DNA from: Adiantum capillus-veneris
Lineage: Eukaryota; Streptophyta; Polypodiopsida; Polypodiales; Pteridaceae
Reading direction: 5' to 3'
NCBI GenBank assembly: GCA_014529385.2
Contig: CM043954.1
Coordinates: 9,502,830-9,566,829, forward strand
DNA: 64,000 nucleotides
Under the pieces are notes generated by a model. That model was not told where the DNA came from and did not search any database. It saw nothing but the letters and a program-made list of their open reading frames with translations. Each line of letters starts with the position of its first letter. Position 1 is the stretch's first letter. The translations under genes and the position numbers were made by a program. This document shows positions 33,215 to 44,948 of the stretch, piece by piece.

Positions 33215-34165
33215 CTATTTGCTTGAGAGACTTGCCTCCTCCTTGGGCACATTTTCTTTATGAGAGATCTCTTTGTTTTTATTATTCTTTTCCTCATATG
33301 CCTTGCGACGCATATTTTGTTGCTTAATAGTGCGATCTTCACATACAAAATATTTTGTATCCCTCAAATAGATCCAACTATTATCAAGGATAATCTTTCG
33401 CTTGGTCTCATCCGGCATGGTGCATACAATTGGCCGTTCTCCCGAGCGAGGAGCTCCTTGCTTCCCCACTCTATGTGCTCCATAGACCATAACTCCGTAC
33501 ATGCCAAAGTGGGTTTTGAAGAAATCTTCAATAACAATGGCAAGAGAAGGAGGTGTCTCTAACTTCTCTTCGGGAATTCCACGAATAACAATGTTCTTGG
33601 AACGTCGCTCCCGTTCCTTCAACTCCTCCACATCCACATTCTCAATATTCTTTGTTTGAACCATAGCTTGCATGAGTGGGGAATTAGAAACCACATTGCT
33701 ACCACATACATCAACCCAAGACTTGTTTATGCATACATTTTTCATGTCACATACATCCCGGCTCATAGTGTCAAATTTCTCCTCTTTCAATACATGGTCA
33801 TGCTCTACTTTGCTCATCCGCTCCTTCAAAGCATTTAAGTCCACAAGAGAGCGTTTACATTCCTTGACTTCCTCTTCAAGTTGCATCAAACGTGCTGTTT
33901 GCATCTCAAGTGTCCTCTTGAGATTCTCATTCTCAACCACAAGTACCCTTAGTGTGCCATTCTCCATTGCAAGTGCTCGTAAGTCTTCGCCTTGTTTGTT
34001 TACGGTCTCTTGCAATGATACCAAGTACGCCATGATCATGGTTTCCGATGTCGTTGGTTGGGTGGTTGTGTTGCTATCTCCACACTTAGGAGATTTTGGA
34101 TCATTTTTCACAATGGTTGTGGACCTTGTTGAAGAAGAAGAACCCTTGCGAGTGCCGGAAGACAT
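33215..34165 (-). CDS. LINE L ORF1 protein
   Basis: 316 codons, intact, with ATG at 34165. A Ser/Thr-rich N-terminus is followed by a long coiled coil with Leu heptads (about residues 60-125), then an RRM-like region ('RSKNIVIRGIPEEKLETPP', 'VMVYGAHRVGK', 'RPIVCTMPDETKRKIILDN') as in L1-type ORF1 proteins. Such proteins bind RNA and trimerise through the coiled coil. The TAG stop (33217-33215) is followed, in the same frame, by the endonuclease of ORF2. The 5' UTR lies upstream to about 34319. Confidence 0.88.
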   Translation of the reverse strand: MSSGTRKGSSSSTRSTTIVKNDPKSPKCGDSNTTTQPTTSETMIMAYLVSLQETVNKQGEDLRALAMENGTLRVLVVENENLKRTLEMQTARLMQLEEEVKECKRSLVDLNALKERMSKVEHDHVLKEEKFDTMSRDVCDMKNVCINKSWVDVCGSNVVSNSPLMQAMVQTKNIENVDVEELKERERRSKNIVIRGIPEEKLETPPSLAIVIEDFFKTHFGMYGVMVYGAHRVGKQGAPRSGERPIVCTMPDETKRKIILDNSWIYLRDTKYFVCEDRTIKQQNMRRKAYEEKNNKNKEISHKENVPKEEASLSSK

Positions 34166-34316
34166 TGTATGTAAAATAGGAGATGAGAATCAATTTTGTT
34201 GAACTTGCTCACTTCAAAAATGCTGCTACAGAAACGCCTTCCATAACTCTGAAAATTTCTGCCTTTACATCAATGCGTAGAGGACTTCGTGCTCTTCGAT
34301 TGAGGCTATAGATCAC

Positions 34317-34391
<75 letters not shown>

Positions 34392-34473
34392 ATAGAGAGA
34401 AAGCAAAGAGAGAGCAATGGAGAAGATAGCTGCCATGGAGTTTCTGCAAACTCCACCAACAAAAGGTGATCTC

Positions 34474-34522
<49 letters not shown>

Positions 34523-34648
34523 CTAACAATAGCTAGAAAATAGTGTATGTGTGTGTGTGTGTGGAAACAAAGAAAAACCCATACTGTTCAACACACACAC
34601 AGACAGACACAGATACACACACACACTCACAGGGTCGCAAACAAACAC

Positions 34649-34701
<53 letters not shown>

Positions 34702-34706
<5 letters not shown>

Positions 34707-34764
34707 AAAGGCGTGCAGAGACAACCAAATACCATCTGCAACTCTCTCCGCGCGCCTTTAGTAC
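34702..34764. repeat. 63-bp imperfect palindrome P3
   Basis: Arms GTACTAAAGGCGTGC...GCGCGCCTTTAGTAC. Directly follows a (GT)n run. Confidence 0.87.
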
Positions 34765-34775
34765 ATTCATGAGAC

Positions 34776-34817
<42 letters not shown>

Positions 34818-34818
34818 A

Positions 34819-34881
34819 GTGCTAAAGGCGCGCGTAGAGAGTTACAAAGAGTCTGTGGTTGTCTCTACGCGCCTTTAGTAC
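34819..34881. repeat. 63-bp imperfect palindrome P4
   Basis: Arms GTGCTAAAGGCGCGC...GCGCCTTTAGTAC, opposite in internal orientation to P3. (CT)n on the left and (GA)n shortly to the right. Confidence 0.87.
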
Positions 34882-34887
34882 ACAGAG

Positions 34888-34981
<94 letters not shown>

Positions 34982-35084
34982 ATTAAAGAGAGAGCATCAG
35001 AGAAAAAGTTGTATGGATCATACAAAAGCTGTCAGTGTGACAACAGATTGTAAATTATTGTAGTATAAAGAGCAAGTTTTTCCC

Positions 35085-35139
<55 letters not shown>

Positions 35140-35160
35140 AAAGACTTGACATGTTTCCCG

Positions 35161-36471
35161 ATGAATAGGATTAAGATCCAGTAGGCAGAAGAGGCTAAAA
35201 CCAGACCCAGAGCTTGTGCCAAGATTCCAGCCTTTGCAGGCTCAATTGCTTAGCGTTTCCGCCAAAAGAACTGTTGACTTTGGTCAGGACATTGATCAAG
35301 AAGAGTCAATTTGTGAAGATGAGTCAGAGAGGTCAACACGCCAAGAGGATCCCTCACCCTACAAGGTTCCCTCACCCTCTATAGTACTTGTCAAGAAAAA
35401 TACAAGAAAGAGGAATATAGACTTCTTAGATGATGCAGATCTCCCAGCAAGCAGTCCTTGTGCAAGTAAAGGTAAATCCAAAGAGGATGTGCCTTCTCTG
35501 GAAGACCCAGCTGTAACTGATGAGAGGTCATTCGATTTTGCATCATCTTGTGGTGCTGGAGACAAATATGATCTAGTTCGTTCTATGTTTAACCCAAAAT
35601 TTGATATTGAAGACCTAGCTTTTAGCTCAGCACAGTGAATTCTTGTAGTCCTACAGAGATAAATTTGAAATGATGGTGCAGGTAGGGAGGGTTGTTCTGC
35701 CCAGTATGACTGTCGTTCATTTAAATTACTGCGGTGGAAAAGGATAGGGACTGAAGAATTATAGGGAATTACCACTTGCTTGCCGACATTCAGCCTGCCC
35801 TTTGCACCAAAAAGAGTGCAAACTTATTCAGGAATCCTTTGGCTTTATGATTTACCTGAATAGCCTGTTTGGATTCCTCATGCAGAATCCTGATGAGGTG
35901 TTAGAGGAGCAGGATGCAGCACCAAACGAAGAATGGGAGGAGAAAACACATATACAAGAAGTCGAGGAGGTGAAGATACAGTCGACCTTGAGGTTAAGGC
36001 AATTGAAGTACAAAGAAGTAAGATGCTCTCTGTGAAAACAACAGAAATCAAACTACCCTTGGATGTCAGTAACTTCACTAAGAAGCATGGTCAGATGATG
36101 CTGCATGTTGTGCCTGACTTCAGGATTGGAGACAGGACCTATATCTTTTTACATGATGTGCAAAGCATCTTCTATTTAAGGGAGGACTTCTCCCTGGCTA
36201 TCATTTTCAGAGTCCAAGAGGAGAGGAGTGGATTTGTTTCAGAGTATAGTAGTGATGATGAGGCAATGGAAACATCCAGCAATCCAATGGAATGCCTCCA
36301 AAGATGCTTTGAGAAAGCTAAAAAATACAAGGAGACACTACCGGATGAAGCCACCTTCCAAGTAATCAGACAAAGCGTAAGGCCAGGGTTTAACCATTCA
36401 GGTTAGGGGTCAACCACATCTGTAGACCTGTGGCAGGAAAACCTCTTTCTACAGGATGAGAGCTTCATGGT

Positions 36472-36536
<65 letters not shown>

Positions 36537-37009
36537 ACTTAGTCATACATGATATGTGCAGTCTTGGATTGCTGACAAGGATGACTTCCTTCGACAAGGA
36601 TGACTTCCTTCGACGACGGACTCAAGAGTATCGTAGAAGGGATGCGGCCCTAGCACAATACCTTTCAAAGCTTTGCAAATCTTCGATAGTAGTTTTTCAC
36701 AATGGAATGTCACAAGAGTGTTCAATAGAAACTTACACATTAAAGACACTATCATGCTTCTTGGGTGGACCGGTGCTGCCCAAAAGTGCAGATAAAGTCA
36801 TTCTTGTGGACAAAGTGTTTGCCAAAGATTGTTTTGGTTATTGCTCGGGCTATACAAGTGGTCGGGCAGTGTATTACTACACTTACACAGCAATGGCACT
36901 AGCTCTTGGGAGACAAAACCCATATGAACTTTTAGAGTATGGAAAACATCTCATGATTCGTTACAAGGGTGATGTGCCAAAAAACAAAATTGAACCTTCA
37001 AAATCTTGA
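35161..37009 (+). pseudogene. Unidentified multi-exon gene of T, left half
   Basis: Coding-looking frames at about 35163-35638 (Ser/Asp/Glu-rich, 'KKNTRKRNIDFLDDADLP'), 35933-36406 ('LPLDVSNFTKKHGQMMLHVV', acidic) and 36562-37009 ('VVFHNGMSQECSIETYTLK', 'VYYYTYTAMALALGRQNPYE'). A donor at about 36470 and an acceptor 'atatgtgcag' at about 36560 enclose an intron made mostly of (GT)n. The N-terminus is unclear because of stops at 35165-35185. No domain recognised. It reads away from the T centre and converges with the transposase-like gene 64 bp away. Confidence 0.5.
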
Positions 37010-37072
37010 TACACTTCAAGTAGCAATTGTATAAGATCATGTAGTACAAAAATTTTGTACAATGTCATCCAC

Positions 37073-40033
37073 TCATAGTATCTTTCTCCACTTGTGGTTC
37101 ACATACACCATTGTCTCTCTCCACCTTCGTTGACCTTCGAGCACCGGAGTTGTTGTATGCCATTGATCTTTTAACTTTTTGTTGTTATAAATGTCTGATG
37201 GCTTGTGTTGTTGCTGAAGAGGCCAAGACTTCTTTTGCCTGCATTCGATGAATGATTCTATGATAGAACCATTCAAATAGTTCTCTCAAACTGTTAGCCT
37301 TGATTCGAGAGCCACGATGTCGTGTGTGCCTGAAATAAACATTTCTCACCATGTAATGAGACTTTTCCATCCCTTGGGTATTCCATATTGAAGGGTTCCC
37401 ATACTTTTTTTAAAATATGGTAAATGATTGAAAATGATGTGCAGGATATGAAAACAGATTACTTAGAATGTTTTACACTCACATAGCTACACATAAAAGA
37501 GAATCAAATACACAATAATACCATGTAGTGAGTAATCTGGGTGTCTGTTCATGCTGTCTTGAATGATTTTTTGAGAAGGTTGAGATTCTCCTTGAACTTA
37601 TTCAAATCACCTTGTGACCACTCATCTTTGTCGCACATCAAAAATAGGATATCTATTGATTGCCAAACCTCAGCCTTCACGTTATGAGTAGTTGGTTCTT
37701 GATCTTTGACTCCAATATGTAGCTTTTTTCAGCTCTGATACTCTACCTTGCTAACATAAGATGTGTTATATATTTTTCCATGTTTTGTTAGCTTCAGATC
37801 TCGTATTCCTTGGGGTTTAGATAAAAACCTCCGTGCCTTCACCCCACTGATGGATGGTTTGCATGGGACATCCTTCTCAGCAGTTGATCTCTTTTCATCC
37901 CGCTGGATTTTCACATTGCCACCATGAAGCCCCATATCCGACAGTACCAATTCTAAGCACTGCAGGGCCACTTGTTGCTCTGCTGAGTTCTTGATTTTCC
38001 AAGCAAACCCGATATATAAGTAGACCAATTTCTCCACAATTCTACAAAGGGCATGCATTGTACAGATGTGGACATTCACAAGTGGTATTTTCAAAACCGT
38101 TTAAAAATCAGGGTCCTCAATGTGACGTGTTGGAGCTTTTCTCCACCACTTTGGGTCCATGACCTTTGCAGGCTCCATGCAGAACAAACACGGCGACTTT
38201 GCCATTGCACCCATTCCACAATTATGCATGCACTTTAATGTTTTGAAGTCACCTGCAAGATTCCATTGAACTTGAAAGTCTTCCCTTCCATCTAGACGTA
38301 GTACCTCTCCTTGGTTAGTCTGTCGATCAATCACCTCCAGAACATTAGTTTGATAGAACACCCAATATAGAATCTCATGATCTTCTTTCTTTACCTGCAA
38401 CACAAAATAAATGAGACTTAAGTAGATGTGAACATTTGAGCTTAGCTGAGAATCTCGCTTACCTCAAACGCACCAAGCCACCATATGTTAGATTCTGATT
38501 GAGCACTAAAATACAAAGGATCATCATTGGGACACTTTGAGAGGGCTCTATTCATTAAAGTAATAGTAACACGCTCTAGATTTTTCTCTTTAACAAGCTC
38601 ACACTCATCCAGTTTTAACACAAAGTGTAATACCCCTCGTGAATCTTCAAATGTGATGTTGTAAAACTCCACCATTCTCTTCTGCAACATCTGCACGTCC
38701 ATAAAAATATTATTGAGCTCATCATCTGTCATGTTTGCGCCATGGCCACTGTAAGTTGCTTTAATATGAAAGGGATGTCCAAGATATTCTCCCTGTGCAT
38801 CATTAAGCTGAAGCCTCTCTTTCCAAACACTTGAGGCTGATGGTAAAATTTTGGATTTTATACCCTTCTTAACAAATATGGATGAGACATATTTTTGTAT
38901 AGCCGAATATCCTCTTTTTCTTACACCAAGTGAATCAAGTATGACTTGTATCTCTTTTCCAGGCACTGAGTTCTCTGAAATAAAGTGGTCCACTACATTT
39001 CGTTGTAGGACCTTAAACTTCTTGTCATGTACTATATCTGCTGCAAGGCTTCTACTTATAAGTGGCTTCAATCTCTTTCCTATATTGGCTTTGGGGTTAT
39101 TTTTTTCCTTGTCAGGATAGATTGAATCTCTACATGAAGACAATGCATAAGTAAATAACAGAAAATTTACTTCACTAACACTATTTAGGCACATGAAACA
39201 ATGCATAACAAGAAAAAACAAAAAACATTACTTAAGTAAGACAATTTAGCCAACCAAGAAGCATCACCTTAATGCTCGGATTCTTTTCTTGAGACCTCCG
39301 GATGTAGCTTGAAATGTTTCAAGATTGTGCAATTTCTTCTTTCGGATACGGCCACCCAAGATGGTGTCCTTCATTTGACAACTTTGTACCTTTCCTTTCA
39401 GTTCCTGTACCTCTATTTTGTGTTGCAAAATGGTAACCTGATCTGTAGAATGTACATGTGAAAGACGAACAATCTCACATTTTTGAGCTTGGAGAATGCC
39501 CTTATAAGTTTTAGCTTCCCTTGTAAGAGATTTACAATAACCCAGAAGGCCCTTTTCTCCATCACCAGCAAAGGTCAATAAGCTTGTAGGATTGACAAAA
39601 AGTGGAGACGCATTAGTCATTAGATTCTTAGGATAGAGAGAGCCTCTCGTCCAGATATCTATGTGTTTAGCTCCCTGAGCTCTGAGCGTGTCTATGGATG
39701 CGGGAGGTATATGTGTGTTTGCTTTACTACGTTTAATCAATGGTTGGTACTCATTGTCCAAATCAATGTGAAGGTGATATTTGGCTCGTTTCTGCGTAAC
39801 ATTTGTGCCATTTGAGGAGTGCACCATTAGCCAAATGTGTAGGTTTAATGGAAAGTGAATAGGCGAAGGCGCAGCCGCCTTCGTCCCTCCATGTTGACGA
39901 GGTTCATTCAATGCAACTGAAAAGAAGATTATCCCTCAATCATTACGAATGAATGTTCAGAAGAGTAAAGAATCTACTTAAAGTACACTTTTTGAACTTT
40001 TACCATGAAAGACCCACCTCTATTATTCGCCAT
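37073..40033 (-). pseudogene. Transposase-like multi-exon gene of T
   Basis: The likely ATG is at 40033, 58 bp inside the terminus, followed by a small first exon. The next exon (about 39917-39268) has a coiled-coil region ('ILQHKIEVQELKGKVQSCQ'). Exon 39129-38463 and exon 38394 onward join in frame with GT-AG introns (39267-39130; 38462-38395). The last large exon contains 'GDFKTLKCMHNCGMGAMAKS' followed by 'CLFCMEPAK', and after a TAA (38101) 'NVHICTMHALCRIVEK'. An invariant Asp, a CxxC and a late His/Cys segment recall transposase-like proteins of large animal and plant DNA transposons, but I cannot name the family. Further stops at 37729 and a probable last exon at 37320-37073. Position next to the terminus supports the call. 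Confidence 0.6.
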
Positions 40034-40074
40034 ATTTTCTAGAGAGAGAGTGCAAAAAATACATTTTCTTAGAA

Positions 40075-40091
40075 GGCCCTCCAAATGACCT
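40075..40091 (+). repeat. Terminal inverted repeat of T, left end
   Basis: GGCCCTCCAAATGACCT, identical to 21941-21957. In the reconstructed transposon this end reads AGGTCATTTGGAGGGCC. Confidence 0.7.
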
Positions 40092-40129
40092 CCGAAATTT
40101 CCTAATGGGGGTCTGCGCCTTGTGGGCCG

Positions 40130-41060
<931 letters not shown>

Positions 41061-41432
41061 ACGAGGCCATGCTAGTAAAAACCAGCATCATGAGGTTGAC
41101 CAGGCACTGCCGAGCCTTCCAACGGTGCCGCCATGGCTCCAACATAGGAAAAATAAACATTTTTTTCTTTTTTTTACTTTGATTTCCAAATCGGCTATCA
41201 CCACTATAGAAAACATTAGTGTATCATCACTCTTGTTTTTTAGGACAAAAACGCTTCTCCAAGGGGGGAGTAATGTCATGCCAAGGGTAGGACCAGGCAC
41301 GTCCAAGGGCCAGGACGAATATGCAATCAAGGGGTTCCCTATATTTAGTAGGCTGAGGGTCTATATAGGGCATGGCTGGGTGGTGATGAGCATGTTCTAG
41401 TTCCCTAGGCCTTTCACTATATATATATATTA

Positions 41433-41521
41433 TAGTTGGGTTCAAGCCCCTTGTTAGTATACCCGTGAGAAACACCTCTTAAAGGCATGCAGATACACTT
41501 GTAGTTTGCATGGCAGGATAG

Positions 41522-41557
<36 letters not shown>

Positions 41558-41812
41558 TTTGGGTTCAAGCCCCTTGTCAGTATACCCGTGAGAAACGCCT
41601 GTTAAAGGCATGCAGATACACTTGTATTTTGCATGGCAAGATAGCTCTATATATGTATAAGGAAGTTCAAATTATAATATAGCGTGGTGTTTTTACCGTG
41701 TCAACTCTCTCTGCTCTCTCTCTCTCTCTCGTTCTCCTGCCTTCTCTCTCGCCATGGCCTACCCAAGGTATCACCCCCCATAGGCTCAAAGCCCTACACT
41801 GGTATCGGATCC
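41433..41812 (+). repeat. F: copia-type LTR fragment with primer-binding site
   Basis: The LTR begins at about 'gttgggttcaag' and ends 'gccctaca' (41798). TGGTATCGGATCC (41800-41812) follows, close to the initiator-Met-tRNA primer site of Ty1/copia elements (TGGTATCAGAGC). Within the LTR a unit of about 90 bp is present twice (41434-41523 and 41557-41646), separated by (TA)n. The sequence recurs at 57388-57668. It would be a 5' LTR; no copia coding sequence follows. Confidence 0.65.
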
Positions 41813-42309
41813 TAGGCAGGCAAGATTGATGAAGTAGCAGGCAGACAGGCCATGGGAGGCATCGCATCTCAAGACGCTACAAGTTTTGCAAGCTTGACGA
41901 CGTCCCAGGCGCTCCAGACAGCATATCAAAACACTGGTAAGATCTCCAGGAAGAGTTGTTGAAACCGGTTGCATATCCAAACGCAAGCCCCCTTTGTTGG
42001 TGGTGCTTGCAGAACACAAGGCGTAGGGCATTTCAAAAGTGAGTGAGGCTAGAGAAGGTGACGACAAGACAACCTATTAAGCACAGTATCTCAAAATGCC
42101 CTATTTGTGGCAGTTTTGTATTAGGCAAGTAGACAATTTTTTGAGCATCTCAAAAAGCTGCCAACACTGGCTTCATCAACTAAAAGCATTGAAGGTTGGG
42201 AAATTTTTGAGCATATCAAAAGGGTACTATATGTAGCTAGTTGGTGTTTTTGAACATCTCAAAACACTCAGACGTCAAGCCAAATGGGCCTGTAAACAAA
42301 GGTATTTCA
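41813..42309 (+). other. Non-coding stretch with a recurring GCATCTCAAAA-like motif
   Basis: No gene seen. The motif gcat(c/a/t)tcaaaa or close variants occurs near 41864, 41921, 42028, 42086, 42145, 42211, 42253 and 42302, and again at 42337 within B'. It may be the internal region of a non-autonomous element starting at LTR F. Confidence 0.45.
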
Positions 42310-42328
42310 AAACCTCCTTTGGAAAAGG

Positions 42329-42685
42329 TTGACAGTGTTTCAAAACCCATCTCATGGGGGTTTGTCTTATGCTTTATGGCTTCAAAGGGGTTCATTAAGA
42401 GGTGATATAGCAATAGAGACTAATCCAATGAGACAGGTTTTCCTCACAAAAGGTGATTTGATAAATGAAAAGCACCCAAATCGAAGGTTTGTAGCAACAA
42501 GCTACACATGTAGAGTACAAAAAACTATTTTCTCTTTGTTCAATGTCATAGATTTGTCCTCTTTTTGTCTAATGAACAATCATACACTTTTTCAGTCAAA
42601 GCCTCTTTCTATTGTATCTGTTGTCAGTCATGCCATGACATACATTGTACGGGCTATAGACAGCGCCACCACACATGAGTGGTAA
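42329..42685 (+). other. Antisense frame, second copy
   Basis: Same length and position as 28038-28394 in B. Reading opposite to the B' pol. Differences from the B copy are scattered single substitutions. Function unknown. Confidence 0.4.
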
Positions 42686-43387
42686 GATAGTTGGGGTTCA
42701 ACAACACAATGATCTCTCTCAACAAAGAATCAAAATTCATCCCATAATCAAACTCATCAAAAAACACAGTCAGACAACTTCACTCTTAAGGATTTTAAGA
42801 GCTGTTGGTACATCAGAAACATTAATTTTAGACTTTGATGCAGAACTTGGACCAACTGCAGAGAAGTCCAAGGATCTGGGCTGAAAATCTCTGCATGGAT
42901 TCACTCATAAACCCAGTGAGCCCAGCTTACTTTATGCCCATTCTCAGCAAAACATAATGGTGCCCAATTGTCTTTAAACATGTAGTCATACTTGGCTAGA
43001 AAACAAACCCTTTCTAAGAACCACTTAAGTTATTCTCTTCTACAATAGTCCACATTTTTTAACATGAAATACTATCTAACCCCCTTCCCTTGGACCAAAC
43101 TCTTTTTTCAAGTCTTCATCAAAACATTTGCTTGCTGTAGTTATAAAGGTGAAAGGAAGTTGAAATACCTGTGCAACCACACCCGGACTAACATTTTCCT
43201 TTTCTTATATAGATCCCCTGGTCTTCCTCAATAGTTCCATTTGTGTCTTGGCATAGATGTTTGCCTTCCATTGACTCTAGGGAGCTGTAGCAAGCTCATA
43301 CAAGCCAACTGCCTTCATCCATCTCTCATTGCGTTCTGCCTGACAGTCAATATCCACTTTAAAATCTATGAATGTCTCCATGAGGTG

Positions 43388-43711
43388 CTACAACATCTTG
43401 CTAGAGGATAAAGGAGATGTTTCCTCTTCTGGAAGCACTTCAACAGCATCCTCTAGATCATACACATCCACTCTGAGTGTGACACCTTTCCTACGAGAGC
43501 ACAACTTACATGCATCATCATGCTCATCATCTGCCAAAGGCAAGGTGAGTGTAGAAGGAGAAGAAAGCTTAAAGGGCTGTTGCGAATACATGCAGGATCG
43601 GCTTACATGATTCACACAAGTGCGGAAACTTCTCAAAGTGTGTGAGGTGATTATTCCCTCCCGATCTCTTATGATAGTGCTTAGTGGAGAGCACTTTGCA
43701 CACTCTTCCAC
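43388..43711 (-). pseudogene. Frame X remnant in B'
   Basis: A 107-codon frame matching the N-terminal half of the 26876-27316 frame ('DLEDAVEVLPEEETSPLSSS'), opened further upstream here. The part corresponding to the C-terminal half (43387-43150) contains stops. Confidence 0.4.
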
Positions 43712-43925
43712 ACCAAATCTGAATCCTAAATGTTTTTAAAATAATCCGATAAGTTGCAATCCGATCTAGTATATTTTGAGCAAGCAGACTCTGAGCCAGT
43801 GAAATCCGACCCAGTATCTAACTAAAATCCCTGTATTATCTGATGAAGTTTCATTAGTAACCTGCTCCACAGTATTGGGAAAAAATCCAATAGCTTCACA
43901 CAAGGCAATATCTAGCACATGAGGT

Positions 43926-44940
43926 TTAAGCCATTCCAAATAAGGTTGGCTTTCCCTGAAACTTCTTTAATCTGAACCCATTGATAGGTTTATCCACTCT
44001 AGTGCCAAATACATCTGCCACAATGAATGTTCCCTGACCTAAGTTCTTCATAATATGATATGGTCCGTTATATCTCAAGTTCAGCTTTCTAGGATGAGGA
44101 CCCAACTTGGAGGTGTATAGCATAACCCAATCTCCCACCTGGAAAACTTTGAATTTGACATTCATGCTTACCCAAGCTTTCCTTCTTCTCTGAATCACCT
44201 CTGGAATGTATGAGCTGACCAACCTGTCTTCCTCCAGTTGCATTAAATACTTGCTTCTATGCTGAACTGATAATTTAGAAGTCATTTTCTCAGCACTAAT
44301 TTGGAGGCTAGGTACCACAAACTCCATGAGGACCACAGCTTCAAGACCATACACTAATCTGAAAGGAGTCATTCCTATTGTTACCTTGAAGGCTGTTTTC
44401 ATCCCAGTCTTTCTTATTTTCTTGAACAATCTTCTTCAGAATTTTAATGAGTGTTTTATTGGTACTTTCAGCCTATCCACTGGCCTGGGGATGATAAGCT
44501 ATAGATTCTTTGTGCATAATCATGTGGATTTTAGTTAACTCAGAAATCACTTCATTCAGAAAATGTGTTCCTCTATCACTGAACAATTCAACAGGACAAC
44601 CAAACCTGGTCATAATGTTGTGATACAGGAACTTTGCTACACTCCGAGCCTTGTTATCGTTTAAAGACACAGCTTCCACCCACTTAGTGCAATAATCAGT
44701 ATAGCAACTAAAATGTATTTGCACCCCTTACTAGTTGTAGACTTTACTGGTCCCACAAAATCCATACCCCATTTTTGAAATGGTTCCAATGGTAATATAG
44801 GATGATCTATCATCCTGTCCCTAGAATCAGGTTGACCAAACTGTTGACATACCACACAAATTTTTGCATAGGAATGAGCATCCTTCAATACAGTAGGCCA
44901 CCATAAACCAGCTTGTATCTCCTTCTTGATACAATATAAT
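43926..44940 (-). pseudogene. Element B' integrase
   Basis: This starts abruptly at '[18 protein letters not shown]' next to LTR-like sequence. It keeps '[12 protein letters not shown]', 'KWGMDFVGPVKS', 'ELFSDRGTHFLNEV' (second Asp present, unlike B) and, after breaks near 44480, the same C-terminal domain as B. Frame changes at about 44700 and 44480. Confidence 0.83.
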
Positions 44941-44948
44941 TGTAAAAT

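Larger units (their letters stand above)
34320..35145. repeat. Microsatellite block of T, left half
   Basis: (GA)n at 34320-34388, (CT)n at 34476-34515, (GT)n at 34546-34561 and 34651-34702, (CT)n at 34780-34815, (GA)n at 34893-34978 and 35088-35138. P3 and P4 are embedded in it. Confidence 0.9.
34320..40091 (-). mobile_element. DNA transposon T, left half (now inverted)
   Basis: It starts at the (GA)n tract into which LINE L was inserted and ends at the 17-bp terminal repeat (40075-40091). Contents: microsatellites with palindromes P3 and P4, a gene leading away from the centre (35161-37009) and a transposase-like gene leading in from the terminus (40033-37073). It is assigned to the same transposon as 16129-21957 because the two blocks flank the two halves of one LINE, share the 63-bp palindromes and share the terminal sequence. 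Confidence 0.7.

Noticed and set aside
34819-34881. Palindromes considered as microRNA precursors or transcription terminators
   Set aside because: 63-bp hairpins of this kind are short for plant miRNA precursors and there is no T-run; four similar copies next to microsatellites fit a small repeat better.
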